Below are positions 8,411 through 17,570 of a DNA stretch of 64,000 bases, piece after piece. A program made the position numbers and the translations under genes. Position 1 is the first letter of the stretch. Every line of letters starts with the position of its first letter. The notes below the pieces were generated by a model. The model was not told where the DNA came from, searched no databases, and saw only the letters and a program-made list of their open reading frames with translations. Origin of the DNA: Ochrobactrum sp. CM-21-5 (GTDB lineage Bacteria > Pseudomonadota > Alphaproteobacteria > Rhizobiales > Rhizobiaceae); contig NZ_JACLZJ010000004.1 of the NCBI RefSeq assembly GCF_014253075.1, positions 282,878 through 346,877 on the forward strand, written 5' to 3'.

Positions 8411-8932
8411 ATGGCTTTGACGTCGAAGGAGCTTCACGATTATCTGCAAGGTCTCGATATCGAGGTGACCACCGTTAGCCACGCACCGTTGTTCACCGTG
8501 GCGGATTCTCAGAAATTGCGTGGCGAGATCCCTGGTGGGCACACCAAGAATCTCTTCCTAAAAGACAAGAAGGACAATTTCTTCCTTGTTACCGTGGATG
8601 AGGATGCGGTCGTGGATCTTAAGTCGATTCACCATCTCATTGGTGCCGCCAGCCGCGTTTCTTTCGGCAAGCCGGAAAAACTGATGGAGTATCTTGGAGT
8701 TATTCCGGGAGCTGTTACGGTTTTCGGCGCGGTTAACGATAAACAGCGCAATGTGCAGATCATTCTCGACGCGGCCCTCATGAAGAATGATGTTATTAAC
8801 GGTCATCCACTGACAAATGATGCTACGACTTCTATCAGGCGTGATGATCTTCTGGTTTTTCTTAGGGCGACGGACCACGAACCACAGATACTTGCTGTTT
8901 CAGAGGATGCGAAATCGGAAGCTACGGTATAG
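8411..8932 (+). CDS. Prolyl-tRNA deacylase-like protein (ProX/YbaK family)
   Basis: A 173-residue, single-domain trans-editing protein of the YbaK/ProX family, which hydrolyses mischarged aminoacyl-tRNA (often Ala-tRNA-Pro). Family features: the N-terminal SHAPLFTVADSQ, GGHTKNLFLKDKK with the conserved Lys, and GAASRVSFGKPEKLMEYLGV followed by PGAVTVFG. The ATG at 8411 is preferred over 8399 because family members start close to ALTSKELHDYL and GGTGGAAAC precedes it. It stands as a single gene. The exact tRNA edited cannot be read from sequence. Confidence 0.87.
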   Translation: MALTSKELHDYLQGLDIEVTTVSHAPLFTVADSQKLRGEIPGGHTKNLFLKDKKDNFFLVTVDEDAVVDLKSIHHLIGAASRVSFGKPEKLMEYLGVIPGAVTVFGAVNDKQRNVQIILDAALMKNDVINGHPLTNDATTSIRRDDLLVFLRATDHEPQILAVSEDAKSEATV

Positions 8933-8946
8933 AGTAAGATTACCAA

Positions 8947-8969
8947 ATATCTGAACCATTGTCAGATAT
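8947..8969. other. AT-rich perfect hairpin
   Basis: ATATCTGA and TCAGATAT form an 8-bp perfect inverted repeat with a 7-base loop just after the ProX-like gene. There is no T-run after it, so it is either a weak terminator or a protein site for the next gene. Confidence 0.35.
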
Positions 8970-9068
8970 GGCCGTCTTGAAACGAGCAGGCGAAAATACG
9001 ACTTGAAAGGTCGAAACCGGCTTCAATGCGGGCATGTTGCGCAAGCCGGAAGATACGAGGAATTTTTC

Positions 9069-10031
9069 ATGAGCAGCCAGAACAATCCATATGCCGGTGC
9101 AGGTGGGCAGATGTCAGCCAATGTTACTTTCGGGGCATCGCCAACTACGCCTGGTGGATCAGACCTTATCAAGGATACATCAACGGCAGGCTTTCAGGCC
9201 GACGTTCTCGCTGAATCGCGTAAGCAGCCGGTGCTGGTAGATTTTTGGGCGCCATGGTGCGGTCCTTGCAAGCAGCTTACACCTGTCCTTGAAAAAGCCA
9301 CCGTGGATGCCGGCGGAGCGGTGAAACTGGTCAAGATGAACATTGATGACCACCCGTCTATCGCGGGGCAGCTGGGTATCCAGTCTATCCCGGCAGTCAT
9401 TGCTTTTGTTAACGGTCAGCCGGTCGATGGTTTCATGGGCGCTCTACCGGAATCGCAAGTCAAGGAATTCATTACCAAGATAGGCGGACCAAGCGATCAG
9501 GAAACGGCTTTGGCCGAAGCGGTTGGTGCAGCCAATGAATTGGCGGATACGGGCGATTTTGTTCAGGCAGCGGAAATTTACACTTCCATTCTGCAAGTTG
9601 CACCGGACAATGTTGACGCGGCAGCAGGGCTCGCAACCTGCCTTCTGGAATCGGGAGATGCCGAAAAAGCACGTGAAGTTCTGGCAAGCCTGCCCGCTGA
9701 CAAGCAGGATGCAGCGCCGGTTCGGGCTTTGGAGGCACGTCTGGCTCTCGCCGATCAGGTGAAACTTATCGGCGATCCGGTTGAGCTGGAGAGGCAGGTG
9801 CAGGCTGATCCGAAGGATTATCAGGCGCGTTTCGATCTGGCACAGGTCCGCAATGCACAAGGACGCCGTGAAGATGCTGCAGACGAACTTTTTGCAATCA
9901 TGAAGGCTGACCGTGCCTGGAATGATGATGGCGCCCGGAAGCAGCTTCTTCAATTCTTCGAAGCCTGGGGCAATATGGACCCGGCAACGCTTGGCGCGCG
10001 GCGTAAGCTGTCGTCGCTTCTTTTTTCCTGA
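9069..10031 (+). CDS. Thioredoxin-like protein with TPR tail (YbbN/CnoX type)
   Basis: About 320 residues. After a disordered N-terminus comes a thioredoxin domain with the active site WAPWCGPCKQL (about residue 58) and the cis-proline SIPAV, then a tetratricopeptide-rich tail (about residues 140-320, repeated A-A-EIY, LLESGDAEKAR and LAQVRNAQGRRE units). The family acts as a co-chaperone linking redox stress to GroEL or DnaK. The ATG at 9069 has GAGG at 8-base spacing; upstream frame is not conserved in character. Both active-site cysteines are present, unlike E. coli YbbN, so redox activity is possible. The LON-domain gene follows closely. Confidence 0.9.
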   Translation: MSSQNNPYAGAGGQMSANVTFGASPTTPGGSDLIKDTSTAGFQADVLAESRKQPVLVDFWAPWCGPCKQLTPVLEKATVDAGGAVKLVKMNIDDHPSIAGQLGIQSIPAVIAFVNGQPVDGFMGALPESQVKEFITKIGGPSDQETALAEAVGAANELADTGDFVQAAEIYTSILQVAPDNVDAAAGLATCLLESGDAEKAREVLASLPADKQDAAPVRALEARLALADQVKLIGDPVELERQVQADPKDYQARFDLAQVRNAQGRREDAADELFAIMKADRAWNDDGARKQLLQFFEAWGNMDPATLGARRKLSSLLFS

Positions 10032-10093
10032 TCGCAAGTGTTCCGAAGCTTACTGACCGTAGGCTTCGGACAGTGGTGCAAAGGGAGGTTGTA

Positions 10094-10786
10094 ATGCATG
10101 TAGGCAATGCCCGTTATAGAACGGGTGCCGATATACCGAGCGTCGTGCCGATCTTTCCCTTGAAGGGCGCATTGCTCCTGCCCGGCGGTCAACTGCCACT
10201 GAATATATTTGAGCCACGATACCTGGCAATGGTGGAGAATGCGCTTGCAGGCAAGCGGATCATCGGCATGATCCAGCCTCGTATCGAAGGCGACGAAGAT
10301 GAAGTCATCGACGAGCTCGATGAGACGGTACGGCCTGAATTGAGCAGTGTCGGTTGCCTTGGCCGTATCACGACTTATGCAGAAACCGGGGACGGTCGGC
10401 TTCTGATAACTTTGCAAGGCATCTGCCGTTTCCGGGTGCTTGAAGAGACGAATTGCCGGCAACCCTATCGCCAATGCCGCATTGCTCCATTCCTTACCGA
10501 TCTTGAGGAAGCGCAAGACAGCGCCGAAATCGATAGGGAAGCACTTTTACGTGCTTTCCGGGATTATCTGGAAGCCCATAATCTAGAGGCGGATTGGGAC
10601 AGTATTGCGCGTGCCGATAATGAAACGCTGGTTAATGCACTGTCGATTATGTCGCCTTTCGGACCCGCGGAAAAACAGGCTCTTCTGGAAGCGCCTGATC
10701 TGAAGACACGAGCTGCAACACTTATAGCCATTACGGAAATGATTTTGGCAAAGGTCGATGAGGACTACAGCTCCCGCCTGCAATGA
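10094..10786 (+). CDS. LON substrate-binding-domain protein
   Basis: A 230-residue protein made of the N-terminal domain of Lon protease only: [23 protein letters not shown] near the start, then [16 protein letters not shown] and [23 protein letters not shown]. No AAA+ or Ser-Lys protease part follows. Such stand-alone proteins are common in Rhizobiales; their role is not established. GGGAGG lies 5 bases before the ATG at 10094. It overlaps the Trm112-like gene by four bases and follows the thioredoxin gene by about 60 bp, suggesting one protein-quality operon. Confidence 0.87.
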   Translation: MHVGNARYRTGADIPSVVPIFPLKGALLLPGGQLPLNIFEPRYLAMVENALAGKRIIGMIQPRIEGDEDEVIDELDETVRPELSSVGCLGRITTYAETGDGRLLITLQGICRFRVLEETNCRQPYRQCRIAPFLTDLEEAQDSAEIDREALLRAFRDYLEAHNLEADWDSIARADNETLVNALSIMSPFGPAEKQALLEAPDLKTRAATLIAITEMILAKVDEDYSSRLQ

Positions 10787-10995
10787 ATGTCAGGAAAATG
10801 ATGATGGTTGAACAGAGTGATGCTGCCAAGATTGACGTAAAGCTGCTTGAGCTTCTCGTTTGTCCGTTGAGCAAGGGGCCGCTCGAATACGACGCGGAAC
10901 ACAGCGAGCTGGTCTCAAAGAAGGCCAGACTTGCCTACCCTGTGCGGGGAGGCATTCCGATCATGCTCCCGTCAGAGGCGCGCGCGCTAGATTAA
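10783..10995 (+). CDS. Trm112-like small protein (YcaR family)
   Basis: A 70-residue protein with [17 protein letters not shown] and [18 protein letters not shown], the signature of Trm112/YcaR zinc-ribbon-like proteins. In eukaryotes and archaea Trm112 activates methyltransferases; the bacterial role is less clear. Here only one of the usual cysteines is obvious, so metal binding is doubtful. It overlaps the LON-domain gene (ATGA) and probably is translated with it; an internal ATG at 10804 is an alternative start. Confidence 0.85.
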   Translation: MNVRKMMMVEQSDAAKIDVKLLELLVCPLSKGPLEYDAEHSELVSKKARLAYPVRGGIPIMLPSEARALD

Positions 10996-11163
10996 CAGTT
11001 ATATAATTTCTGCATGTGCCCCAATCTTTTTCATAAATTTCAGCCTCGCTGATTGTTGCCTGCTGCGCAACAGGGCTCTATAACCCTCGCGGAACTTCAG
11101 AAAATACGACCGGATATGCTTCGCTACCCGGTATTGTGCATGAAAAAACAGAGGCTTGGCATT

Positions 11164-12276
11164 ATGGCATCCAGAAAACTTCTTCTCCTGCCCGGCGATG
11201 GCATCGGTCCCGAGGCCATGGGCGAGGTCCGCAAGATCATCGCTTTCCTCAACTCAGACCTGAAACTCGGTTTTGAAACCGACGACGGCCTGGTCGGCGG
11301 TTCGGCTTATGACGCATATGGGCAGGCGATTTCCGACGCGGATATGGAGAAGGCGCTTGCTGCCGATGCTGTGCTGTTCGGTGCCGTAGGCGGCCCAAAG
11401 TGGGACAGCGTGCCGTACGAAGTGCGCCCGGAAGCGGGTCTGCTACGTCTGCGCAAGGACATGCAGCTTTATGCGAATTTGCGCCCAGCCATCTGCTATC
11501 CGGCGTTGGCACATTCCTCTTCGCTGAAGCCGGAAGTGATCGAAGGTCTTGATATTCTGATTCTGCGTGAACTGACCGGTGGCGTTTATTTCGGCGAACC
11601 GAAAGAAATCATCGATCTCGGTAATGGCCAAAAGCGTGGTATCGACACGCAGGTTTATGACACCTATGAAATCGAACGCATCACAGATGTTGCTTTCGAA
11701 TTGGCCCGCACACGTCGCAATAAAGTCACATCGATGGAAAAGCGTAACGTGATGAAGTCCGGCGTTCTCTGGAACCAGGTGGTAACAGCACGTCATAAGG
11801 AAAAGCATTCTGATGTGGAGCTGGAGCACATGCTGGCTGATGCGGGTGGCATGCAGCTCGTACGTTGGCCCAAGCAGTTTGACGTGATTGTGACGGACAA
11901 TTTGTTCGGTGATATGCTGTCCGATGTTGCGGCCATGCTGACGGGGTCGCTTGGCATGCTGCCATCGGCTTCGCTTGGCGCTGCGGATGCAAAGACTGGA
12001 AAGCGCAAGGCGCTCTATGAGCCGGTGCATGGTTCGGCACCGGATATCGCCGGGAAAGGCATTGCCAACCCGATTGCGATGATTGCTTCACTGGCGATGT
12101 GTCTGCGCTATTCTTTCAATCTGGCTGCTGAAGCTGATCGCCTCGAAGCTGCTATTGCTGGCGTCCTCAACGACGGTATACGGACAGCTGATATCTGGTC
12201 AGAAGGCACGACCAAGGTTGGGACTACCGAAATGGGCGATGCTATCCTTGCCAAATTCAAGGCGCTGTCGGCTTGA
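11164..12276 (+). CDS. leuB: 3-isopropylmalate dehydrogenase
   Basis: Third step of leucine synthesis: NAD-dependent oxidation and decarboxylation of 3-isopropylmalate in the cytosol. Motifs: [16 protein letters not shown] at the start, [23 protein letters not shown], the substrate loop [12 protein letters not shown], and the metal-site [19 protein letters not shown] followed by [15 protein letters not shown]. The ATG at 11164 gives the standard 370 residues; the open frame upstream to 11053 lacks family sequence, though ATG 11140 is possible. A strong terminator follows. leuD lies 6 kb away on the other strand, so the pathway genes are not one operon. Confidence 0.95.
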   Translation: MASRKLLLLPGDGIGPEAMGEVRKIIAFLNSDLKLGFETDDGLVGGSAYDAYGQAISDADMEKALAADAVLFGAVGGPKWDSVPYEVRPEAGLLRLRKDMQLYANLRPAICYPALAHSSSLKPEVIEGLDILILRELTGGVYFGEPKEIIDLGNGQKRGIDTQVYDTYEIERITDVAFELARTRRNKVTSMEKRNVMKSGVLWNQVVTARHKEKHSDVELEHMLADAGGMQLVRWPKQFDVIVTDNLFGDMLSDVAAMLTGSLGMLPSASLGAADAKTGKRKALYEPVHGSAPDIAGKGIANPIAMIASLAMCLRYSFNLAAEADRLEAAIAGVLNDGIRTADIWSEGTTKVGTTEMGDAILAKFKALSA

Positions 12277-12297
12277 TAGCTGATACATGATTTTGAG

Positions 12298-12330
12298 AGC
12301 CCACCCTAATTGCAGGGTGGGCTTTTTTTC
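12298..12330 (+). terminator. Rho-independent terminator after leuB
   Basis: AGCCCACCCT and AGGGTGGGCT make a 10-bp perfect stem with loop AATTGC, followed by seven T residues. It begins 22 bases after the leuB stop. Confidence 0.93.
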
Positions 12331-12388
12331 AGAATAAACGCCCGTTTTGAGGCTGCAATTTCTAGCCCTGCGAGATAAGAATAGCTGC

Positions 12389-13444
12389 ATGCTGTTCACG
12401 CTTCCTAATCAAAACGAACTCTATGACGCGCTTATCGCTCGTGATGCTTCCTATGAGGGTAGAGCCTATGTGGGTGTTGTCTCGACCCGTGTTTTTTGCC
12501 GTCTGACCTGTCCGGCACGGAAACCGAGGCGCGAAAACTGCCGCTTTTTCGCATCGGTCGCAGAATGCATGGCTGATGGTTTTCGTCCTTGCAAAAGGTG
12601 TCATCCGCTACAGCCTGCAGCAGATGCGGAGCCATCTGTGCAAAAGCTTCTCGATGCGTTGGAGGCTGATCCTGGACGACACTGGAGCGAAAATGACGTT
12701 GTGAGAATGGGGCTCGATGCCTCCACCATACGCCGCAGCTTTCGTCGTCATTTTGGAATGACGTTTCTGGAAATGGCGCGAATGGAACGTCTACGATATG
12801 GCTTTCAGGCACTTGCTGATGGTGGCCGCGTCATTGAAGCGCAAATCGATGCGGGGTTTGAATCTCCCGAGGCGTTCCGTAGCGCCTTTGCACGCATTCT
12901 GGGCTTGCCTCCCGCTAAACTGTGCAAAGACGGATTGTTGCGTGCGGACTGGATAAAGACGCCACTTGGTACAATGATCGCGATCTGCGATGCGCAAAGC
13001 CTGCACCTTCTTGAATTCGCTGACCGTCGTGCACTGCCCTTAGAGCTGAAAAAGCTTTACTCGGCTTGCCGCAGCGATATAGGCATTGGTCGCTTCGATA
13101 CGCATGCGCTGGTTGAACAGCAGCTCAATGATTTCTTTAGCGGCAAATTAGCAGATTTCGATGTGCCCCTTGTGCTGCATGGCAGTCAGTTCACACAGGA
13201 TGTGTGGCGTGTACTCCAGACCGTACCGGCAGGAGAAACCCGGAGTTACAGTGCAATTGCGCGGGCAATCGACAAGCCCCTGGCTGTGCGAGCGGTTGCA
13301 CGGGCCAACGGCGCCAATCAGATTGCGATTATCATTCCCTGTCATCGTGTGATCGGAGCTGATGGTTCTCTGACCGGTTACGGCGGCGGGCTATGGCGCA
13401 AGCAAAAACTTATCGAGATTGAAGCAAAATACCGGACAAAGTGA
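12389..13444 (+). CDS. ada: Ada: methylated-DNA repair protein and regulator
   Basis: Bifunctional adaptive-response protein of 351 residues (E. coli Ada is 354). The N-terminal zinc domain has the four expected cysteines, RVFCRLTC and RPCKRCHP, which accept methyl from phosphotriesters. An AraC-type HTH follows (about residues 85-180, STIRRSFRRHFGMTFLEMAR and AFRSAFARILG). The C-terminal O6-methylguanine methyltransferase carries PCHRVIGADGSLTGYGGG. All catalytic residues look intact, so the protein should both repair alkylated DNA and activate its regulon. The start at 12389 agrees with the family N-terminus. It is a single gene between two strong terminators. Confidence 0.94.
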   Translation: MLFTLPNQNELYDALIARDASYEGRAYVGVVSTRVFCRLTCPARKPRRENCRFFASVAECMADGFRPCKRCHPLQPAADAEPSVQKLLDALEADPGRHWSENDVVRMGLDASTIRRSFRRHFGMTFLEMARMERLRYGFQALADGGRVIEAQIDAGFESPEAFRSAFARILGLPPAKLCKDGLLRADWIKTPLGTMIAICDAQSLHLLEFADRRALPLELKKLYSACRSDIGIGRFDTHALVEQQLNDFFSGKLADFDVPLVLHGSQFTQDVWRVLQTVPAGETRSYSAIARAIDKPLAVRAVARANGANQIAIIIPCHRVIGADGSLTGYGGGLWRKQKLIEIEAKYRTK

Positions 13445-13498
13445 CTTTTCCTTTTGAACACCTCATCCTGCGAGGGATAACCTTGCATCCGGGAAACA

Positions 13499-13530
13499 GA
13501 AACGCCGCCCGATAAGGGCGGCGTTTTATT
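13499..13530. terminator. Bidirectional terminator between ada and the MHS transporter
   Basis: AACGCCGCCC and GGGCGGCGTT pair perfectly around loop GATAA (13501-13525), with TTTTATTT after it on the plus strand and adenines before it. It separates two convergent genes. Confidence 0.88.
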
Positions 13531-13545
13531 TCGAAGGATTGGTGT

Positions 13546-15423
13546 TTATTCAACCTTGTTCAGATCAACATTCTTGGTTTCACGAACAAATATCAGGCCG
13601 ATGATCAATGTCATGGCTGCAATAACGATCGGATACCAGAGGCCATAATAAATGTCGCCCTTGGCCGCGCTCATTGCAAACACCGTGGCTGGCAGAAGGC
13701 CGCCGAACCAGCCATTGCCGATGTGATAAGGCAATGACATGCCCGTGTAGCGGATGCGGGTCGGGAACATTTCCACCAGGATGGCAGCGATCGGACCATA
13801 AACCATCGTCACGTAGATCACGAGGATCGTTAGAATGAGGACAGTGAAGGGCCAATTGATTTCATCTGGATGAGCGACCATCTTGAAGGCACCGGCATCA
13901 GGTATCGTAAATACCTGCTGGTCACCAATGCTGGCTGCTTCCGCTGCTGGAATGATTTTCGCGGCCACGAGTTCATCAGCCGTCATAGTCGTTGCTGTGC
14001 CAGCACGGATTGCTGCTGCATCCAGAGCGAGTTCCGGATTGGCGGCGACGAAAGCATCCAGCTTTGCGTCAGGAACCTTTGCCGGGCTGCGAATGAGCGG
14101 GAAGCCAGCCTTCTGCAATGCGAGATTTATATCATGAGCAAAAGCCGGCGAACGCGCTGCGGCATCTGCGCTGGTTGCGTCATAGGACTGAATGACGGAA
14201 TCGCCCAGCGTGACGGTTGCAGCGGAGCCTGCCGGACCGGGAACAATGGTGTAGGGTACCGATGAACGAGACAGGAACGACGTTGCCACGTCGCATGATG
14301 TCGTGAACTTTGCCGTGCCTACAGGGTTGAACTGGAATGTGCAATCGCCGGGTGCTGCGGTCACTGTTGCACTGATGGTTGCTTCAGCGCGTGCAAGAGC
14401 CGGGTTGGCGCTATAGGTCAGTGCTTTGAACAACGGGAAGTATGTCACGATAGCTAGAGCAAGGCCGGCCATAATGATGGGTTTGCGACCAATCTTGTCA
14501 GAAAGCCAACCCCAGAACAGGAAGAACGGGGTCGCAATCAAAAGAGCAAGCGCGATCATGATATTCGCAGAAATACTTTCCACCTTCAGAACGTTCTGAA
14601 GGAAGAAAAGGGTGTAGAACTGACCGGAATACCAGACGACGGCCTGACCTGCGGTTAGACCAAACAAGGCAATCAAAGCGATCTTGGCGTTCTTCCACTG
14701 ACCGAAGGCTTCCGTAAGCGGCGCCTTGGACTGTTTGCCTTCCTCCTTCATTCTCTTGAATGCAGGAGATTCACTCATCTGCATACGAATCCAGACGGAG
14801 ACACCGAGCAGGACGACGGAAATCAAGAACGGAATACGCCAACCCCAAGCGGCGAAATCTTCTGCTGTCATCGAGTTCTGGATCAGCAGAATAACGATCA
14901 ATGACAGGAAGAGACCAAAAGTTGCAGTGGTCTGGATCCACGACGTGTAGAAACCGCGACGACCATTCGGCGCATGTTCGGCCACATAAGTGGCAGCGCC
15001 GCCATATTCACCGCCGAGTGCCAGGCCTTGCAGCATGCGCAGACCAACCAGAATGACCGGAGCAGCAATGCCGATTGAAGCGGAACCGGGCAGAACGCCT
15101 ACGAGGAACGTTGAAAGACCCATCACCACGATAGTGATGAGGAAGGTGTATTTACGACCGACCAAATCGCCGATCCGCCCGAAAAACAGTGCGCCAAACG
15201 GACGTACCAGGAAACCGGCAGCAAATGCCAGAAGCGCAAAGATATTACGCGTGGTTTCCGGATACTCGCTGAAAAAAACAGCGCCGATGTAAATTGCCAG
15301 TGAACCGTAAAGATAAAAATCGTACCATTCAAAGACGGTACCAAGCGAGGACGCAAAGATAACTTTGCGTTCTTCGCTCGTCATTTTCTGCGCGCCGACA
15401 TCGGCGCTCGACGAGACTGCCAT
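13546..15423 (-). CDS. MFS transporter, metabolite:H+ symporter family, with large insert
   Basis: A 12-helix inner-membrane transporter of the MHS family (ProP, KgtP, ShiA relatives). Typical signatures: FEWYDFYLYG in helix 1, GRIGDLVGRKYT after helix 2, GGEYGGAATYVAEHAP in helix 4-5. MHS proteins usually have about 430-450 residues; this one has 625 because about 180 residues (roughly 338-521) are inserted between helices 8 and 9, before INWPFTVLILTILVIY. The insert is soluble in character, Ala/Thr/Ser rich with two cysteines (about 361 and 377), and should face the periplasm. Related long MHS proteins exist. The substrate cannot be read; organic acids or betaines are typical. Confidence 0.85.
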   Translation of the reverse strand: MAVSSSADVGAQKMTSEERKVIFASSLGTVFEWYDFYLYGSLAIYIGAVFFSEYPETTRNIFALLAFAAGFLVRPFGALFFGRIGDLVGRKYTFLITIVVMGLSTFLVGVLPGSASIGIAAPVILVGLRMLQGLALGGEYGGAATYVAEHAPNGRRGFYTSWIQTTATFGLFLSLIVILLIQNSMTAEDFAAWGWRIPFLISVVLLGVSVWIRMQMSESPAFKRMKEEGKQSKAPLTEAFGQWKNAKIALIALFGLTAGQAVVWYSGQFYTLFFLQNVLKVESISANIMIALALLIATPFFLFWGWLSDKIGRKPIIMAGLALAIVTYFPLFKALTYSANPALARAEATISATVTAAPGDCTFQFNPVGTAKFTTSCDVATSFLSRSSVPYTIVPGPAGSAATVTLGDSVIQSYDATSADAAARSPAFAHDINLALQKAGFPLIRSPAKVPDAKLDAFVAANPELALDAAAIRAGTATTMTADELVAAKIIPAAEAASIGDQQVFTIPDAGAFKMVAHPDEINWPFTVLILTILVIYVTMVYGPIAAILVEMFPTRIRYTGMSLPYHIGNGWFGGLLPATVFAMSAAKGDIYYGLWYPIVIAAMTLIIGLIFVRETKNVDLNKVE

Positions 15424-15710
15424 TGATCTGTCCTCCCAAACAGCTATTTTAAGCGCGACCTTGTTCCGCTAGGATATAAGCCGCATGATACGCTGGACGG
15501 CTCCTCTTCCGGTCCGAGCGTTCTCCTCACGTTTGCATGATGAACTGAAAAGAGAGATTCGTGCAGTAGTCTTTAGTATGAGGCAGAACTGTCAGCTTGA
15601 AATACTGTCTAACGTTCCGGTTTGACAAAAAATGTGCCTGTTGCTCCGCTGAAGAATTGACTCCCTGTATAAAGCGCGTAAAAGCGTTTGCAAACGAAGG
15701 AGAATTTCGC
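15424..15710. other. Intergenic region upstream of the MHS transporter
   Basis: Nearly 290 bp leading into a possible small ORF and the asd leader. It should hold the promoter of the minus-strand transporter gene; the CCTCCC near 15432-15437 is that gene's ribosome site (GGGAGG on the minus strand). No gene is supported here. A TTGACA at 15622-15627 has no good -10 partner. Confidence 0.5.
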
Positions 15711-15836
15711 GTGGATCGCGTCATCTTAGCGCCAGTTTCACTTGGAACTGCCGGCCTCACAGCCGGAGCAGCACGCATGCCTTCTGTTTCCAAAACACTG
15801 ACGGCCATCACTAAAATGACCACGAAAACGGTCTGA
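15711..15836 (+). CDS. Possible 41-residue small protein or leader peptide
   Basis: A GTG-started frame VDRVILAPVSLG... ending at TGA 15836, with AAGGAG at 15697-15702 placed 8 bases before the GTG and TATAAA at 15668-15673. The peptide is Thr/Ala/Ser rich and ends in ITKMTTKTV. I do not recognise it. Good ribosome site spacing is the only support; it may be chance, and a longer frame on the opposite strand also crosses this spot without support. Confidence 0.25.
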   Translation: MDRVILAPVSLGTAGLTAGAARMPSVSKTLTAITKMTTKTV

Positions 15837-15842
15837 TTCCCT

Positions 15843-15927
15843 TGGCCTGCTCGCCCTCTCCCCGGGTCTGGCTCGGGGCGGAAGATCCGCATGGCCTGCG
15901 GGTTTCCGATCTTGGTAGCGGAGAGGG
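15843..15927 (+). promoter_or_regulatory. GC-rich structured leader upstream of asd
   Basis: Nested complementary segments: outer CCCTCTCC (15854-15861) with GGAGAGGG (15920-15927), inner CCCCG (15860-15864) with CGGGG (15874-15878), and GCGGA (15878-15882) with TCCGC (15886-15890). The direct repeat TGGCCTGC occurs at 15843 and 15892. The outer arm ends just before the asd ribosome site CAGGAGAC, so folding could affect translation. No known riboswitch class was recognised. Confidence 0.4.
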
Positions 15928-15943
15928 ACAGGAGACGAACACG

Positions 15944-16978
15944 ATGGGTTTCAAGGTTGCAATTGTTGGCGCCACCGGAAATGTGGGGCGCGAAATGCTC
16001 AATATTCTGGAAGAGCGCGGCTTTCCCGCCGATGAAGTTGTAGCGCTTGCTTCGCGCCGCAGTCAGGGCACGGAAGTGTCTTACGGCGACAAGACGCTGA
16101 AGGTCAAAGCACTCGATACCTATGATTTCTCCGACACGGATATTTGCCTGATGTCGGCTGGCGGTTCGATTTCGCAGGAGTGGTCGCCGAAGATCGGTAA
16201 GCAGGGTTGTGTTGTCATCGACAACTCTTCAGCGTGGCGTTACGATTCCGAAGTGCCGCTCATAGTGCCAGAAGTGAACCCGGACGCAATTACGGGCTTC
16301 ACCAAGAAGAACATCATTGCAAATCCGAACTGTTCAACGGCGCAGCTCGTTGTCGCCTTGAAGCCGCTGCATGAGGTTGCAAAGATCAAGCGTGTGGTCG
16401 TTTCGACTTATCAGTCGGTTTCCGGCGCTGGCAAGGAAGGCATGGATGAACTGTTCGAGCAGTCACGGGCGGTTTTCGTGGCTGATCCTGTCACGGCAAA
16501 GAAGTTCACCAAGCGTATCGCGTTCAACGTGATTCCGCACATCGATTCTTTCATGGAAGACGGCTATACCAAGGAAGAATGGAAGATGATGGCCGAAACC
16601 AAGAAAATGCTTGATCCAAAGATCAAGCTGACGGCAACAGCTGTTCGTGTGCCGGTTTTCATCGGTCATTCGGAAGCGGTCAATATCGAATTCGAAAAGC
16701 CTATTTCGGCCGAAGAAGCCCGTGAAATTCTCCGCGAAGCGCCAGGATGTCAGGTTATCGACAAGCACGAAAATGGTGGTTACATCACACCATATGAGTC
16801 CGCTGGGGAAGATGCGACCTATATCAGCCGTATTCGCGAAGACATTACGGTCGAAAATGGTCTCGCTCTATGGATTGTTTCCGATAATTTGCGCAAGGGC
16901 GCAGCGCTCAATACCATTCAGATCGCCGAGTTGCTTATCGCTCGCGGCCTCATCAAGCCAAAGGCGCTCGCTGCTTGA
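15944..16978 (+). CDS. asd: Aspartate-semialdehyde dehydrogenase
   Basis: Makes aspartate semialdehyde from aspartyl phosphate with NADPH, at the branch to lysine, diaminopimelate, threonine and methionine. The 344-residue protein opens with the dinucleotide motif AIVGATGNVGREML; catalytic Cys is in NPNCSTAQLVVAL (about residue 130) and the catalytic His in VRVPVFIGHSEAVN. AGGAGAC lies 8-10 bases before ATG 15944; upstream in-frame sequence is leader, not protein. A terminator follows closely, so it is probably a single transcription unit, with the structured leader just ahead of it. Confidence 0.95.
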   Translation: MGFKVAIVGATGNVGREMLNILEERGFPADEVVALASRRSQGTEVSYGDKTLKVKALDTYDFSDTDICLMSAGGSISQEWSPKIGKQGCVVIDNSSAWRYDSEVPLIVPEVNPDAITGFTKKNIIANPNCSTAQLVVALKPLHEVAKIKRVVVSTYQSVSGAGKEGMDELFEQSRAVFVADPVTAKKFTKRIAFNVIPHIDSFMEDGYTKEEWKMMAETKKMLDPKIKLTATAVRVPVFIGHSEAVNIEFEKPISAEEAREILREAPGCQVIDKHENGGYITPYESAGEDATYISRIREDITVENGLALWIVSDNLRKGAALNTIQIAELLIARGLIKPKALAA

Positions 16979-16997
16979 TCGCCTTCGCAGATTGAAT

Positions 16998-17024
16998 AAA
17001 AAGCCCCCGGTAACGGGGGCTTTT
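16998..17024 (+). terminator. Rho-independent terminator after asd
   Basis: AAAAGCCCCCG and CGGGGGCTTTT pair around a short loop (GTAA), and the last arm supplies the T-run. It lies about 20 bases after the asd stop. Confidence 0.92.
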
Positions 17025-17124
17025 ACAATGTTGGCTTCTTATGAAAGAAGAGCCAGATTTGGCTGTTGTGGTCAAGAAATGTTATCTTTTCGAGCAGGCG
17101 CTATGGACTGTTAGAAGGGGAACT

Positions 17125-17538
17125 ATGATGGCCGCAAAACCAACGCTTCTGGCGGGAGGCAATCCTCAGATCGCGAAAGCCTATGGAGATGCGCCGGTGC
17201 AGGCTTATATCGCGGCTATGCCGGACTGGAAAAGCGGGGTTGGGCGCCATCTTGATACACTCATCACGACTGCTGTTCCCGATGTGCACAAGGCAGTCAA
17301 ATGGAATTCGCCGCTATATGGCATCGAAGGGCAGGGCTGGTTTCTCAGCATCCACTGTTTCACAAAATACATCAAGATTGCTTTCTTTCGCGGGGCATCG
17401 CTGCGACCTGTCCCGCCTGTGGAGTCGAAGCATAACGAAGTGCGCTATTTCCATATTCATGAGAACGATCAGCTGAACGAAGCCCAGTTTATCGACTGGG
17501 TGAAGCAAGCCAGCCAACTGCCGGGCGAACGCATGTAA
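17125..17538 (+). CDS. DUF1801 protein
   Basis: A 137-residue soluble protein with the DUF1801 (YdhG-like) pattern: YIAAMPDWKSGVGRHLDTLI, then VKWNSPLYGIEGQGWFLSIHCFTKYIKIAFFRGASL. The fold resembles a small ligand-binding domain related to frataxin-like/SAM-hydrolase-unrelated families; no function is established. AAGGGGAAC precedes ATG 17125. A second member of the same family follows directly, so the pair may act together. Confidence 0.8.
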   Translation: MMAAKPTLLAGGNPQIAKAYGDAPVQAYIAAMPDWKSGVGRHLDTLITTAVPDVHKAVKWNSPLYGIEGQGWFLSIHCFTKYIKIAFFRGASLRPVPPVESKHNEVRYFHIHENDQLNEAQFIDWVKQASQLPGERM

Positions 17539-17570
17539 CTTCGGTCGTGCAAGGAATATTACTAAGGATA

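Noticed and set aside
15527..15892. 121-codon minus-strand frame between the MHS transporter and asd
   Set aside because: No ribosome site or recognisable domain; it lies over the asd leader and the small plus-strand frame.
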